DNA from: Symsagittifera roscoffensis
Taxonomy: Eukaryota > Xenacoelomorpha > Acoela > Convolutidae
Direction of reading: 5' to 3'
Assembly (NCBI RefSeq): GCF_963678635.1
Contig: NC_087064.1
Span: 72,725,465 to 72,789,464 of the forward strand
DNA length: 64,000 nt
The notes under the pieces were generated by a model. The model saw only the letters and a program-made list of their open reading frames with translations, was not told where the DNA came from and ran no database searches. How positions within the stretch are numbered: position 1 is the first letter of the stretch; each line of letters opens with the position of its first letter. This document shows positions 1 to 12,100 of this stretch, piece after piece. The position numbers were made by a program, and so were the translations under genes.

Positions 1-178
1 TCTCTTCAAATAACTTCACGATCCGTTCCCCCAGCATTCGCGATAACGTAGAGGACTGTGTGATGTTCAGTAGCCCACGCTGGGCTGTGACCACGGCTAC
101 TATGTGGATCACGCAGTTTTCCTTGACATCGCCCAGCGTGGCTACCACCAGCAGTGACATGACATCTAGGCCAAAGAA
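1..178 (-). CDS. Possible internal exon of an unrecognised gene (partial)
   Basis: The minus strand is open for about 59 codons up to the window edge and is clearly richer in G+C than its AT-rich surroundings, as are the verified exons further on. A plausible splice acceptor (pyrimidine-rich tract ending CCTAAAG) lies just before position 178. The translation has a hydrophobic stretch (LLVVATLG) followed by GDVKENCVIHIVAVVTAQRG and then a charged segment with GERIVKLFEE. I do not recognise the family. The reading frame also stays open upstream of the acceptor for a short way, so the exon boundary is uncertain. It could be a chance open frame, but the composition argues for coding. Confidence 0.4.
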
Positions 179-3100
179 CTTTAGGATGGGATAAGTGGGT
201 AGTGTTAGTTGCCGCCCGAACATGTTGGCAAAAACACGGAAGTGAGTTAACATATGTAATAAGATTCCGCCTTACCTAAGAAAAGAAAAGTAGTTAGAGT
301 TCGTTCACTATTATTCAAAAGTATGGAGAGGGTAAAAATATGCAAGGGTTGTGAGCTTCCTTCTCAGCTTACTGCTTTCAGCGATGATTAAGATGCGAAA
401 TAATCCGGTGAGGGAAGGAATGGGCGAGAGCATCGTTTCGGTCGCTGGTAAATATTTGCGGTATCATAGGTCAATAATAAGAGGCTGTATAGGCCAGCGA
501 TGTGATCAGCAGGTAATTTGAATGAACACAGTAACTGAGCGGATATATTAGTGTTGAGATTGGACCAACTTTCGAAGAGCGATCGAGCGGAGTTTGACAA
601 GAGGGTAACAAAACTAAATTTCGAATCCATTTAATAATTTGCGAAGGTAGGTCATTACTCTTTTCGAACAAATGTGGTTGAGGTAATCACGGTCGATAGG
701 AGAGGGTTCTGCCACTCTCTTACAAGAAGCTTATCCGATCCCGAAATATATCAAAAAATAGGAACAACGAAATAGGAAGAAATGAAAAACGGAAGGAAAG
801 GGAATGGATAGACATAACAAAAAGCCACCATGAACTTCGTAAAGTTCAGTATAGATAAAGGCAGAGTAAAACAACTAAATTAGATATAACCCAGCCAAGC
901 AGCTAACAATTATTCGGGAGATTAATAATAATAATAGACTAGGAGAGAAAACTGTAGAATTGAAGACGTCGTCCCGATGCTCGTAAATATGTAAACCGGG
1001 AGTTCCGCCAAAATATGCAAATCTGATTCGAGAATTCTTCGGTCCAATAGCGATAACCTAGGGTCAGAAGGGGGATAATAGAGTGATTGATACCGGGGTG
1101 GTTGTTTCCGCTGCTGTTCTCTGAGTGTTTACTGGGGCTGGTTGGAAACGACGTGTTTCTTGATTTGGGGCAGGCGCACTCAATAATAACCGGCTCTTAC
1201 GTAATTTGGTTTATTGACAATCAGTCCACAGTAGGGACGGGGGTTTTGCCAATGGCCAAACCCAGACGCTGGCATAACTGGCGGCGGGTCTCGAGGCTAA
1301 AGTGTCTCATGGGGCTGTCATTTAGCAAAACCGCCCGTCGCGTTTCGCGCTCTTAGCAACTGATGCAAATGCTCCCGCAGTGTTCACACAGAGTCGGCGA
1401 TTTACTGAGGCCGGACCTCACTCTCAAATTGTTCGCTGCACCATTTGTGGTTCAAATCGTCCCCGTGAATATTGTATAAGATAGGGGTAATATTGTCTGA
1501 TCGGTCAGAACAGTTTTACCGTCCCGGTATAAGTTATGCAACTTAAACGACAAAGGGGAAGCCTTGCGCTTGAACGCTTACCACTGCGCATTAGATAGGT
1601 TAGGAAAAAATCGAACCGTCGCTAAGATTCGGCCTTGCGAAAGCATAGATTTTCACTGTAGGTCTTAGAATTCGTTAAGCAAGGTAACTTTACTATATTC
1701 CGTGAGCTAATGAATAGTACGTAGCTTGCTATCGACTAACCAATATGAGAAGTGCAATCCCTAAATTAGACAAATGACCAATCTCCAAAATAGTTTGAAT
1801 TTAGAACTAGTCAATCCTTTGGAGAAGATTATAAAACGGTTCTAATATGGGGATCCTCCTACATGGAAAGTAAGGAAGCTAACTTTATGAAACTCATTGG
1901 ACGGAAACTAGAGATGATTTGACCCAGTCATGCAAAACCTCGGACCCCCCTGCCCCATGTTTGAAACCCCAGACCACCGGAAACCCCTACTTCCTGTGTA
2001 ATGCCCCAAGCAAATAGTCCCCACCCCTATTTCTGGAAGTCGTTTCACTAGCGCAGCTGAATGCCGGGAGCCAAAACTTAGGGATATGATAGGTAGCAAC
2101 AAGGGACATTTTGTGTTGTTATTTGAACCAAATCGGATGGTTGGACCGGAAAATTTTAGCATTTGGGAAAAACAAAGCTTAAATCGGAAATAGGGATTTT
2201 GCGCAAAATATTGATGAGGGCATATTGATTTTGTGGCGGCAATAGACACTAGATACTATCCCCGAAAAAAAAACATATTGAGTGAAACCCCTCCGGTGAA
2301 TTCTTCCGGTGCCGATAACCTTTTCCCGGGAAAAGGGATAATGGACCGTAGAAATGGGGTAACTTGGCAAGTACTAATGTGATATGAGTGAGTTTTGGTA
2401 GTTAGGACCCCCTTGGGATTCTGAACCCCAATATGGAAGATTGACCCTGGGTGACCCAGGGGTAACCTCTAATTGACCTTTAGGCGTTAATGACCAAAAT
2501 CGCATAGAAAACCCCGTGATTAACACCGACAAGTGGCTCCATTCCCAGCACCAACCATCAGGAAATAGGAATCGATCACCTGACTTGTAATTGGGAGGGA
2601 AGTTATTTTTTGTGAACTGAAGCAGAAGCTGAAAGGGATATGGTTTTTACATTTTAACATTGAAGTAGTGGAACTAATTAAAGCGGACTTGGCAAACATT
2701 GGGTTCAGCTTAATTTGGCGAATGCTCTATTTTTAGAATATCAACCACACTCAAAAAAGTAGTCCTAGAGGGAATTGGCAGTAATAGGAGCATGGCATGA
2801 GAACTAGGTCTTATGAAAAACTTGACTGGAAGAGATTTCCACTTGGCTCCCCTGGAGATGGCTTTTCGGCACATTTTGCCCCCGAATAAACCATTTACGT
2901 TCCCATAATAGCTCGAAGGTCGGTATTTGAAAAGAGTATAGATTGGATTTTTAGACGCTTGGAATGAATCAGCGACCCATGGAAAAAGGATCTTCCCCTA
3001 TTCCCGGGAGATCTGATCGTCAATAAGATAGTTAAATAAAAACCTTGGGGGACTTGTAAATTAGCTATTGATGAAAATAGTAGGTTCCCATCAAAGTTGA

Positions 3101-3243
3101 GAACAGTGATTTGTTAAGTCAGAGAACTCAGTTAAATTATCTCAAAGGCATAGTGATCCTGAGCGATTTTTTTAAAATTTTAGTTCGTCGAACTGAACTG
3201 AGTGTTTGCTTAGAGCTACTGTGTGTAATTCATTAACTTGGAT

Positions 3244-3300
3244 TAGAGAGAGAGAGAAAGAAAGAAAGAAAAGAGAGAGAGAAAGAAAAGAGAGAGAGGA
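3244..3300. repeat. GA-rich microsatellite
   Basis: Imperfect run of GA and GAAA units, purine-only for about 55 bases. No gene context. Confidence 0.85.
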
Positions 3301-4799
3301 AGAATCGTTTAGTTAAGTTAGTTGAGAGTTGGATGGCAATTAGGCAATTGTGTAGATTGATCGCGGAGTCTTTGCTTTTGATCAGATTATTAGATTATTC
3401 TTGCCACTTAGAGTCTTCTGTATTTGGACTGATTTTTATCCAAATTTAATTACAACCGGAAATTCTTGCGATCGTGAGGGCAGACTAGACGGCCTTTAAA
3501 GCAGTACAAAAAAGGGAAGTTAACATAATACAATACAGAAAAGTTACCGCCATCTTAACCCTAACGGGATTGTGGATACTAGTGAATCTTGGTCGCCCTG
3601 CTGAGTTCACTACCCAAGGAACCACGTTGCGGTTTTGTTAAGAGAGAGTGGGAAAGAGAGAACAAACCTTAATAGGAAATTCTTTAAATCTAGAGTATAT
3701 GGCAAAAATATAGCCTTCCAAGCCGAGGTTTCCTTTTTTGTTTCGACCAGCGCCACAAAAAAAGTTATGGTTTGACCGGTGCGACCACAAATGCCTATGT
3801 TTTCAACGGCGTCGCGACCAAAAACTTCCATATTCCGACCAAGTTCAACCAATCCTGATGTGTTACGACCGGCGTAATCGGAAAAATACTTTCTTTCGAC
3901 CAAGTTTGTCCACGGAAATTTCAGTTTGAACTTTTCAAACAGTTTTTGGCAGGTTTGATTTTTGAGTCACAGGAAAAAGCAAGTATGAAAGTATGTTTGT
4001 ACTACTATGATATAATAGTCCCTCGCATTTATGCTAGACATGTAGAAAGCATTTATGATAGACAGGTTTTACATGCATTTAGCATGTTACATTTTTTAAA
4101 ACTAATTTGTGTATAAATTATGCATTTCAAAATCTCGCGAAATATGTTGAGTCAGAAACTCTTCAGATTAAAAATAGTGTAATCACACAAGTATTCATAT
4201 CAAGAAAAATGCTCGCTTCGACCTTGACGCTTTAAAAACATAAACTTTCCTCATAATGACGAGGATGGATGTTTTAGGAAATAGCGAAACAAAAACTTTG
4301 TTCAAAAATATACTGTGACGTCGCTCTGAACAACGAATTTGTACTGTCTACATGTTTTGAAAGCTCTAGCGTCTTATTATCAAGATACCTGTTTAGTTTC
4401 AAGGTACCACTCTGTCATAGTAGAACCTAAATGTGTTTCGACTAGCTAAGAGTATTGAACGTGGTGAAGACTCTGATATAGGTCTTGGTGATTTTTTCAG
4501 GAAAAAAATCTTAAATCGTTCTAATATTTACGATGTACATTCATACGTATTAATGCATTTATGAATGATTTTAGGTAAATATGCACTTCTTGAGTTTCAT
4601 TGAAATTCTTCTGCTGAAAGTTACGTAAATAGAACTCTCCAATTACGAACATGGAATTAACGCAAAAAAAAACGTGAACGATTTTTAGTTTCGAAAGTGG
4701 AATTTAATTTTGATCAATAACCAGCTATTAAGTACAGCAAATGCTAAGGATTTTAACACAGACTATTGTATTACAAATAGCACTTTAGCTTCAAAGTAT

Positions 4800-5150
4800 C
4801 ATGGATCTGTAGCATAAAGGTAGGGAAGGAGACCCGCAACTAAATAAGGGGGTTCGACCTGGGTAGGGTCGAATGTTTTTAATGAACTTTTTTGTATACT
4901 AGTTAAAATGCGTGCGCTCTATAAATTGAGGCTTGTTAGTTGGTAAATTACTTTGTTTTTCAAATTGATTGTTTTTTTCATGCGTCATAATTGGCTTGCG
5001 TCACTTAGCATTTCTGTAGACTCATCATTGGCGTGCGTCACTTAAGTAATTGGCGTGCGTCACTTGAAGTTTTACTCATTCAGTTTTTCGCAGTAGCGGT
5101 ATCGGTCATATTGTTGCTTGTGTATGCGAAGTACAGCTTCGCCTCTTTGT
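4800..5150 (+). repeat. tRNA-derived SINE-like segment, diverged
   Basis: A tRNA-like head contains a B-box-like GGTTCGACCTGGG preceded by an A-box-like GTAGCATAAAGGTAG. About 300 bases downstream is a tail with the GAAGTACAGCTTCGCCTCTTTG motif, which also ends the SINE-like copies near 8.3 and 12.6 kb. Boundaries are approximate. Confidence 0.4.
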
Positions 5151-5691
5151 AATTATCTGCCATTTAGGCTAAAAACTTGATTCTACATAAATGAAAACTA
5201 ATTTTGGAAGCTTCCTTAAGCGCTTTCTCGGCCATAAATTTTTTTAATTCAATTTTTTGTTCAACTATTTATTGAAGACAATTGTAGTTTTTTATGCCCT
5301 ATTCACTAAGTTTCTACGTGTTTGTATAATTCTAATATCACACCAAGCAGAAGACACGACGCTAATCTGAAGCTAACAATAATTTTTTGTAGTTTTTTTC
5401 CGAATGTGGTCGGAACATGCTAGTCTACTTCCACAGCAACAGGCTATCCTTGTTTTCATTTATGAATATTGCACTTAAGTGGTGGGGGTGGCGCGTATCT
5501 TTAATAAATGATGCTTCGAGTTAGCCAACTATAGTACTGGTACCATTAAGCGAAATCTAGGCGCAACGTTTCACCTTAAATAAAAGTGGATTGTGTTGTT
5601 GTGGTATGGTGTTAATATATAGCTCCCAAAATTAAAACTCGCTTATTGTTTGTGAATGGGCTGGCCCATGTGAACAATCTTCCCCCTTAAA

Positions 5692-5865
5692 AGACCAAGT
5701 GAACAATCTCCCTCTAAAATTAAATGGCAAATTCAAGCCGTAAGGCCTGCATGTACCATGCTAAAATCTGATTGGCTGAAACGTATTACTTTGAACCAAG
5801 TGAACTCACTCCCCCCTAAATTGATTTAGGGGGGGGGGGGTGGGAGAGATTGTTCACTTGGTCCA
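5692..5865. repeat. Foldback element, family shared with 38437-38640
   Basis: The outer arms are inverted copies of about 20 bases beginning GACCAAGTGAACAATCTCCC. The right half is itself palindromic around a run of G. The interior carries CTGATTGGCTGAAA, also present in the related copy near 38.5 kb. The design suggests a non-autonomous foldback (MITE-like) element. No target-site duplication was identified. Confidence 0.6.
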
Positions 5866-6191
5866 TCGAGCTCATCCATTTTCCTATATAAAATTGTCTG
5901 AAAATGGTTTGTTTTTCATAGTCATTTACGTCAAAAATTTTTTAATCAAAACAGCATTTAACTAATCAAAACACAAACAACTGTTAAGTTTATAGTTGCT
6001 TTGAAGTTATTGTATAAAGATTTTGCCTTTTTTGCTTTACTGTATTAAGAGGCTTCTGGACCTTAAATAGCTTCTATGGATGGACGATCAATCGTTAATT
6101 GTTATTTCAGTCATTGTTAATCTGTAATTATTATTTCAGTCAATCTGTAATTGTTATTTTCTGTCTGGTTATTTAAAATTGATTGTTTTAG

Positions 6192-9100
6192 GACTGGAGA
6201 CGGGACTGATAGAATGTGACGACTACGCGGCAGGCACCTCCAGCCGATCAACCAAACTAATACACGGAGGAGTGCGATATCTGCAGAAGGCTATCTTCAA
6301 CTTAGACACCGAACAGGTCAGTACACGTCACAAGGATAACCTGTTACTGGGAAAATAGCACCGAATAATCCGATCACCATGATTTAAGAGAATCTCAAAA
6401 TAAGAGAAAAAATTTTAAAACTGATACCAAACTTGATCCTAGTTGTCCTTGAGGTAATCAAAATTGGGAAAAGAAATCAAACATTCGTCTGAGCTCGTGG
6501 GAACAATAAGTGAGTTTCGAGCTGTTACCTGATTCGGTTTAAGAAACTAACATTCACAGGTCAATCTGAATCGAAATAATTTGGATGAATAATTTGTGAT
6601 GTAAATCCTAGAATTTTCTGTTATACAACCCAAAAAATCGAATTAACTTCTATTTGAAATTAAATTTCTGCTGGAGATTTATTTATTTATAACTTGAAAT
6701 CAATAAATCTCAAGCTAAATAAAAATAAAATAAATAAATTAATGAAATTAATATTTATAGCTTGAGATTTATTGATTTCAGGACGAGTTCCAATTCGAAG
6801 TATTATTACCGCTTTCATTTGCTGATCATCGGTGAAGGGTTCCATAATACGGGGATTGTTGACAATATATTTTTGAAATGGGGGATCTGAGAGTATACCA
6901 ATCCAACTAAAAAGATCAGAATTAAAATCCGACAAAAATTGTGAAAATGAAGGGTTGTTGAAATGAACTGCGTGCTCAGTATCTTCTACTGCGCGTCTTT
7001 GTTTAGTATCAGGGTTTCCTATTTGAAATGGAAATGTAGTCGCTTTCTCATCTATGAATCGGCGCATTAGAGTATGTTTAGCATTTTTCAACTACTGGGT
7101 GTATATTCATGTTTGATTGGTGTGTGCTCTTCTAGTACCGGATGGTGAAGGAGGCCCTGCATGAGAGACGCAATCTGCTGGAAATAGCCCCTCACTTGAC
7201 CACAGCACTGCCCATCTTACTACCCGTCTACAAGTGAGTGTAGTAAAACAAAACTAAAAGCAGTGTAGTAATCATACATGGCATAGCATTAGGCATAGAA
7301 AGTAAGATTCAAGAATGAAATTTCAATTTTTAAATGGATCAATGCTACAATCGCCTGGAACAAAATATCTGCTGTTCCCGGGCCTTCTGCCATCACCCCC
7401 TAATCGATTCTGGGGAAGCGGGAGTTTCGGAGACTAATGATTTTTCAAAAAAAAAATAAGGATTTTTTGATAAAAAGGAATAATCCCAATTGAAGTTCCA
7501 TCGCTTAATTTTCAGATGGTTACTCTTGCGAGCAGCTAGTGTTTTAGTACGAATATTCTTTTTTTTCTAACCTAACCCGCAAATAAAAAAGTTCGTCGAA
7601 AAGTTTCACTTGTGTGCCCTTTTGCTATAATCGCGGTCTGTAGCATTGGAAATTCATAGCATCTGTTCTCGGCTTTACTTATTATGTGAACGACCAGACA
7701 TATGGCCAATTGGACTAGTGGACTATTCTCAATGTACTATATACAGACTTGCCAGTTGACGCGGGTTCGAACCCCTCCATACTCTGACCGTTACATGTTA
7801 ACCCGAGGGGAAATAGCCTCACTTGACCGTTTTTTCGCTCTAATTCGGTTCAGCATTGATTAAGGCGGACCGTCACAAAGAGCAATTTGTCTCAAGAAGA
7901 TTACCGGTTCTTGTGGCTAGCTTGCGCCAAGTTTTTTTAAACACACGAGCTGAATATTGGTGAATTTATGAACACAATTGATATGAGTTTTTGGGATCAT
8001 TTACCGATTATCGGCATGAGTGGTACGTATTGCCGAAAATACGAATAAAACTTTATTGGCTTACCAAGGTTTTCCTAGCTACAGAGATTGAGCGCATATG
8101 TTTGAGCGTCCGTGGCTGAGTGGCTAGTGCGTGAGACTCAAAATTTCTAGGTCGTAGGCTGGAGTCCGAGTCGTCGCCGAATTTTCACTAATTTTACTTT
8201 TTATTCTTGCTTTTTCTTTTTGCACTTTTTAGAACTCTAGGGCTGTAGAACTGCTTTTTGTCGTGTTCTCGCTCGTGTTTGCGGAGCGCAGCTTTGTCTC
8301 TGTGCAATGTTTACTGACTTTCATGTAATAATTTGGCGAACCTTGCAAATATTTAAAATTTGTTTTTTTTTACTATGAATAATTGGGCAAATATATTTTA
8401 TGAGTTGTGGTTATTCCAGTACGTTACGCTATCTTTTTTTGACTGGATAGGCTTGTTTCTTAATTGGTTAGTCTCAAAACATCTATAGTTGCGAGGTTTT
8501 CTTGCGAGGTTGCAATTGAGCTGGAGCATGATTGGGTATACGGGGTCTTAATTGGTTAGTCTCAAAATTTCTATAGTTGCGAGGTTGCAATTGTGAGCTG
8601 GAGCATGATTGGGTATACGGGGTTTTATATGCATCATGATTGGGGCTATGGGGTTGTTAGATGATCATGATTGAGTCTATGGGGTTGTTAGATAGATCAT
8701 GATTGGGTCTATTGGGTTGTTAGATAGATCATGATTGCGTCTATGGGTTTTTTAGATGGATCATGATCGGGTAGTTGCAACTAGGGATACTATTTAATCA
8801 TTTATTTATCAAAACATAATAAAACGTTAATTTAATTGATTGTGTAGTTTACCAATTTTAAACTGAATAAATGTTTCAAAATTTTATACAGAATTGATTT
8901 TCAAATTTACTGCTTTCTTGGGGAGGAGATTGTATGGTTGATTCCATTAAATTTTTCGAAAGTGAAAGAGCTTTACGGGGTGTAACTTTCTCTATGAAAC
9001 TGGTCTTTTGCTGTCTTTTAAAATAAAAGTGTTTTCTGTTTTTTTCTTGTACAATATTTTTGCACAAAAACAATTGCCAGTTATATGTAAACTGCGTTTA

Positions 9101-12100
9101 ATTCTAATTTTTCTTCGATTGAAATGATAGAGGCGCTGATTAAAAGATTTAAAATAGCAATATTCAATTTAAAAAATGTTTGTGTCAAGTAGACGGATTT
9201 GATCTAGAGAGCATTTATTAACCAATAGGACAAATAAAGTGAGCGAATTTTGGCGAAAAACTAGTTAGACAACAAATTGCTTAACACTAGCTGTCTGTTT
9301 TAATTTGCTCGAAAATGAGCCCAACGGGTATAGTCCCTTAAGTTTAAACAAAAGGGTATCTATTTAATCGATGATTGAAAGCTTCTGGCTAACAAATTCC
9401 TACTAATTTTTTGACTGAATATTTCACGTTGTTGTTGTTGTAAGTTGACCGATGAGGTGCGTCATGTAAGCGAGGCCTGCGTTTGAAGAACTTCGCTACT
9501 TCGGCCGGCTAGAGCCAGTAGTCTTGGTGAGTTGAGCCAAGTTTTGGGACAGTTTGAGTTATCTAACTGTGAGGCGTGGGTCAGTTAAATGCGTGATTAT
9601 AATATTGGGAATTAGATAATTGTAGCGAGATGTTTGGGCTGCTGGTTACAAGAAAGGGAAGTGTTTAGTAATTAGAGCAGTGTGAGTAGAAGAGATCTCG
9701 ATAATGGTCTTTGACACGCGCGAGTCCACAACATTTAAAGCGGATCCACCTGCAAATGTTACACCACGTGATCTTTTCGTTTTGCTTAATTGCTGTGGAA
9801 CTTGGGAGCAAGAATAGAGACCTGGGTCGGGAAAATTGCCGGAACGGCGGAGAAGAGTGAGGATAATTAGACAAAATAGTCCGGACGGCTTCAGACGCTC
9901 CAAACCAAAAAACGTGGGCTTTGCAAGCAATCAGCGTTCCCTGTACATTTAGTGAGTGAAGTTGAGCTATTTGAAGACAGATATGAGGTTGTTGTTTCCG
10001 CCACTTGGAGATGGGACATCTGCAGCCAAATATTTTGTTTAATATTTTGTGCTGGTTGTTGCCGTTGCAATTAATTGAAGAAACAAGCTTGTTCTGTTTT
10101 TTTTTTTTCATCTTTGTCTTTTAATCGACAAGGAAGTTCACTGTCTTGATCAGAAATGTCTCCTAACTAACCAATAGAAACAATGTAAGGATGGTGTTGA
10201 TGTAGGCTTCACTCTCCTTTTTTTATAGCTGTTCAAATTGTGCATAAAGATAGGCACAGCTGTCCATTTAATGCTCAACTATAAAAAATGACCTGTAATA
10301 AAACTAAATGGTAGTAATTGAGTTAAAATGCAAAACCTATGATAAGTTTATCTGCAAATAGGAAATGTTCAGACCAGTTTTTCTCAAAACAGACAAACTT
10401 TCAGATATTAACTTTTATCGAAGCGGAAGAATGATCGGTTGCGTTTTAGATGTTTTCTTTGTGGAAAATTAATTGTTCCGAGCGAAAGAAATTATTGATC
10501 CAGAGCCAAATAATGCTCTTTAGTATGGCTTTCTCAGTATTGAGAGAAGTAGTTAATCATCCAAAGCGGTTAAGTTTATTCAGTTCGACTGTTTAATTAT
10601 TGTTCATGGAACAGAGTTCCAGGACATAGAAGCCGTTACTCATTAATGTCGTTTTTATTTAAAAAAAAGTACGGGGTTGACAAATCCTGGATAATCCCCC
10701 AAAGCGTTTTAGTTTTGAACTCAAATTCAATCATTTAGGCTATTGATCTTGCGTTTTTCTCAAATTTTAGCACAAAATAAGGAATTGAATAAGTTATTCA
10801 TTAACAAAATATAAAAGTGTTGTTATCTTTTATATAGATTTATGATATCAGATGTAATTTGCTTTTGGGCTGAGTAATTTACAATTCCTCCTTATGTTGA
10901 TCAAAATTATACGATGGGATAAGCAAGAGGCTCAGCTTTTCCGAGAAAAACTAAGAGCCCAAAAATCGAAACTGATTGCTGTTATTGAATATTTTTCAAC
11001 AACCAATGACCAAATACTGCCTTTTAAACAACAATTTTTTGTTTCGACCCTATAGGAAAGATCTTACTAAACAAAATGTCTAAGATATGGCAGAATTTCA
11101 GCCCTGATTTAGCAGAGATAGCGACGAAATGTTAGAAAAAGTTGATATCTGTTAGATTGGTTGAATATTGAAATTTGTGGCTTCGTTATCACGTAACTGC
11201 AGGCTAAATGTGTAAGTAATTTAGTATCGTTATCCTTTCTAATAGCGCTCCTTGAAAGCGCTCCTTTTTGTTCCGATCATTGTAAGACCTTTTTTATGCA
11301 AACTCTGAAGGTCCAACTGATATATCACATAGAAGCCATTTCATTCGGGCTTAGACCTGCAATTAAATCTGGATCAGAAAAAACGGTATCATGTCTTCGC
11401 TAATTACAGTAAAACTGTAAAGTTTAAAAACACATCACCCTTGCGATAAGCACGGGTATTGCAATTGGGTACTAGCCTTTTTTTCTTCTTAACAACTTTG
11501 TCCACAGGACTCATTGGGCTCTTGGTGGTACCTTGGTTCATTATGAATTCAAATTTTGTAGTGCATCTTGCACACTTAGCCTGGCGGTAACGAATACGCC
11601 TGGGACGCCAAAGGGTCTGGGTTCGAATCTCACGAGGACCAGTTTTTTTTTTGCAAACGGTAAATATTCCGGTTCAAAAAAATTTCGAACTAAAATTTGT
11701 CTGCTCATGTTTTGTCGGCTTAGTTGCAACATCTGAGAATCGTTTATTTTAGCTGTAAACAATTTTGCTGCAGTTATCTTTAGCATTTCAAAAATACAGC
11801 TGAATCGAAATTTACTTTTCACATTGGTTGTAATTTTACCAGCTCGATTTTTTAAAGTTTCCTTTTTTTCGTTTTGTCTTACTTATCGGGTTGATAATTT
11901 TCGGCCTAATCAATATCGACTTAGTGGCCTTTCATTGGGTCTCTTTACGACAGAAAATTTTTTGTGCGTGTGCTTGTGCTCTGAAGGGAAAAAGGACTTC
12001 ACATTTTGTTGATAAGTTTAGAATTTTTTAAATTTTCTTTTCGGCATGAAGGGTTTCTGCTCAGGTTTTTTCGGCTTTGTTACTGCTTCTAATTATAAAT

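Larger units (their letters stand above)
251..6191. other. Stretch without a recognisable gene (5' intron or flank of GPD2)
   Basis: No supported exon was found on either strand here. The FAD-binding GxGxxG exon expected upstream of the first visible GPD2 exon was looked for and not seen, so it is either further upstream or too short to recognise. The stretch holds a GA-rich microsatellite (about 3244-3300), a tRNA-like SINE-type segment (about 4800-5150), three close copies of an ATTGGCGTGCGTCACTT motif (about 4990-5070) and a foldback element (5692-5865). Positions 4480-4720 belong to the same dispersed repeat as 25.9-26.3 kb. Confidence 0.5.

Noticed and set aside
1087-1356. 89-codon plus-strand open frame
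   Set aside because: No domain or splice evidence; only mildly GC-rich.
5461-5520. GGTGGGGGTGGCGCG as the missing GxGxxG exon of GPD2
   Set aside because: The surrounding frame does not continue with family residues and has nearby stops.
8106-8175. Functional tRNA-Ser gene
   Set aside because: A/B boxes are present but stems do not pair well and the unit is repeated elsewhere with SINE tails.
8600-8775. CRISPR-like array
   Set aside because: Repeats are contiguous, diverged, without unique spacers, and the genome is eukaryotic.
9665-10111. 148-codon minus-strand open frame
   Set aside because: No recognisable domain, low-complexity start, lies in a GPD2 intron, no splice support.
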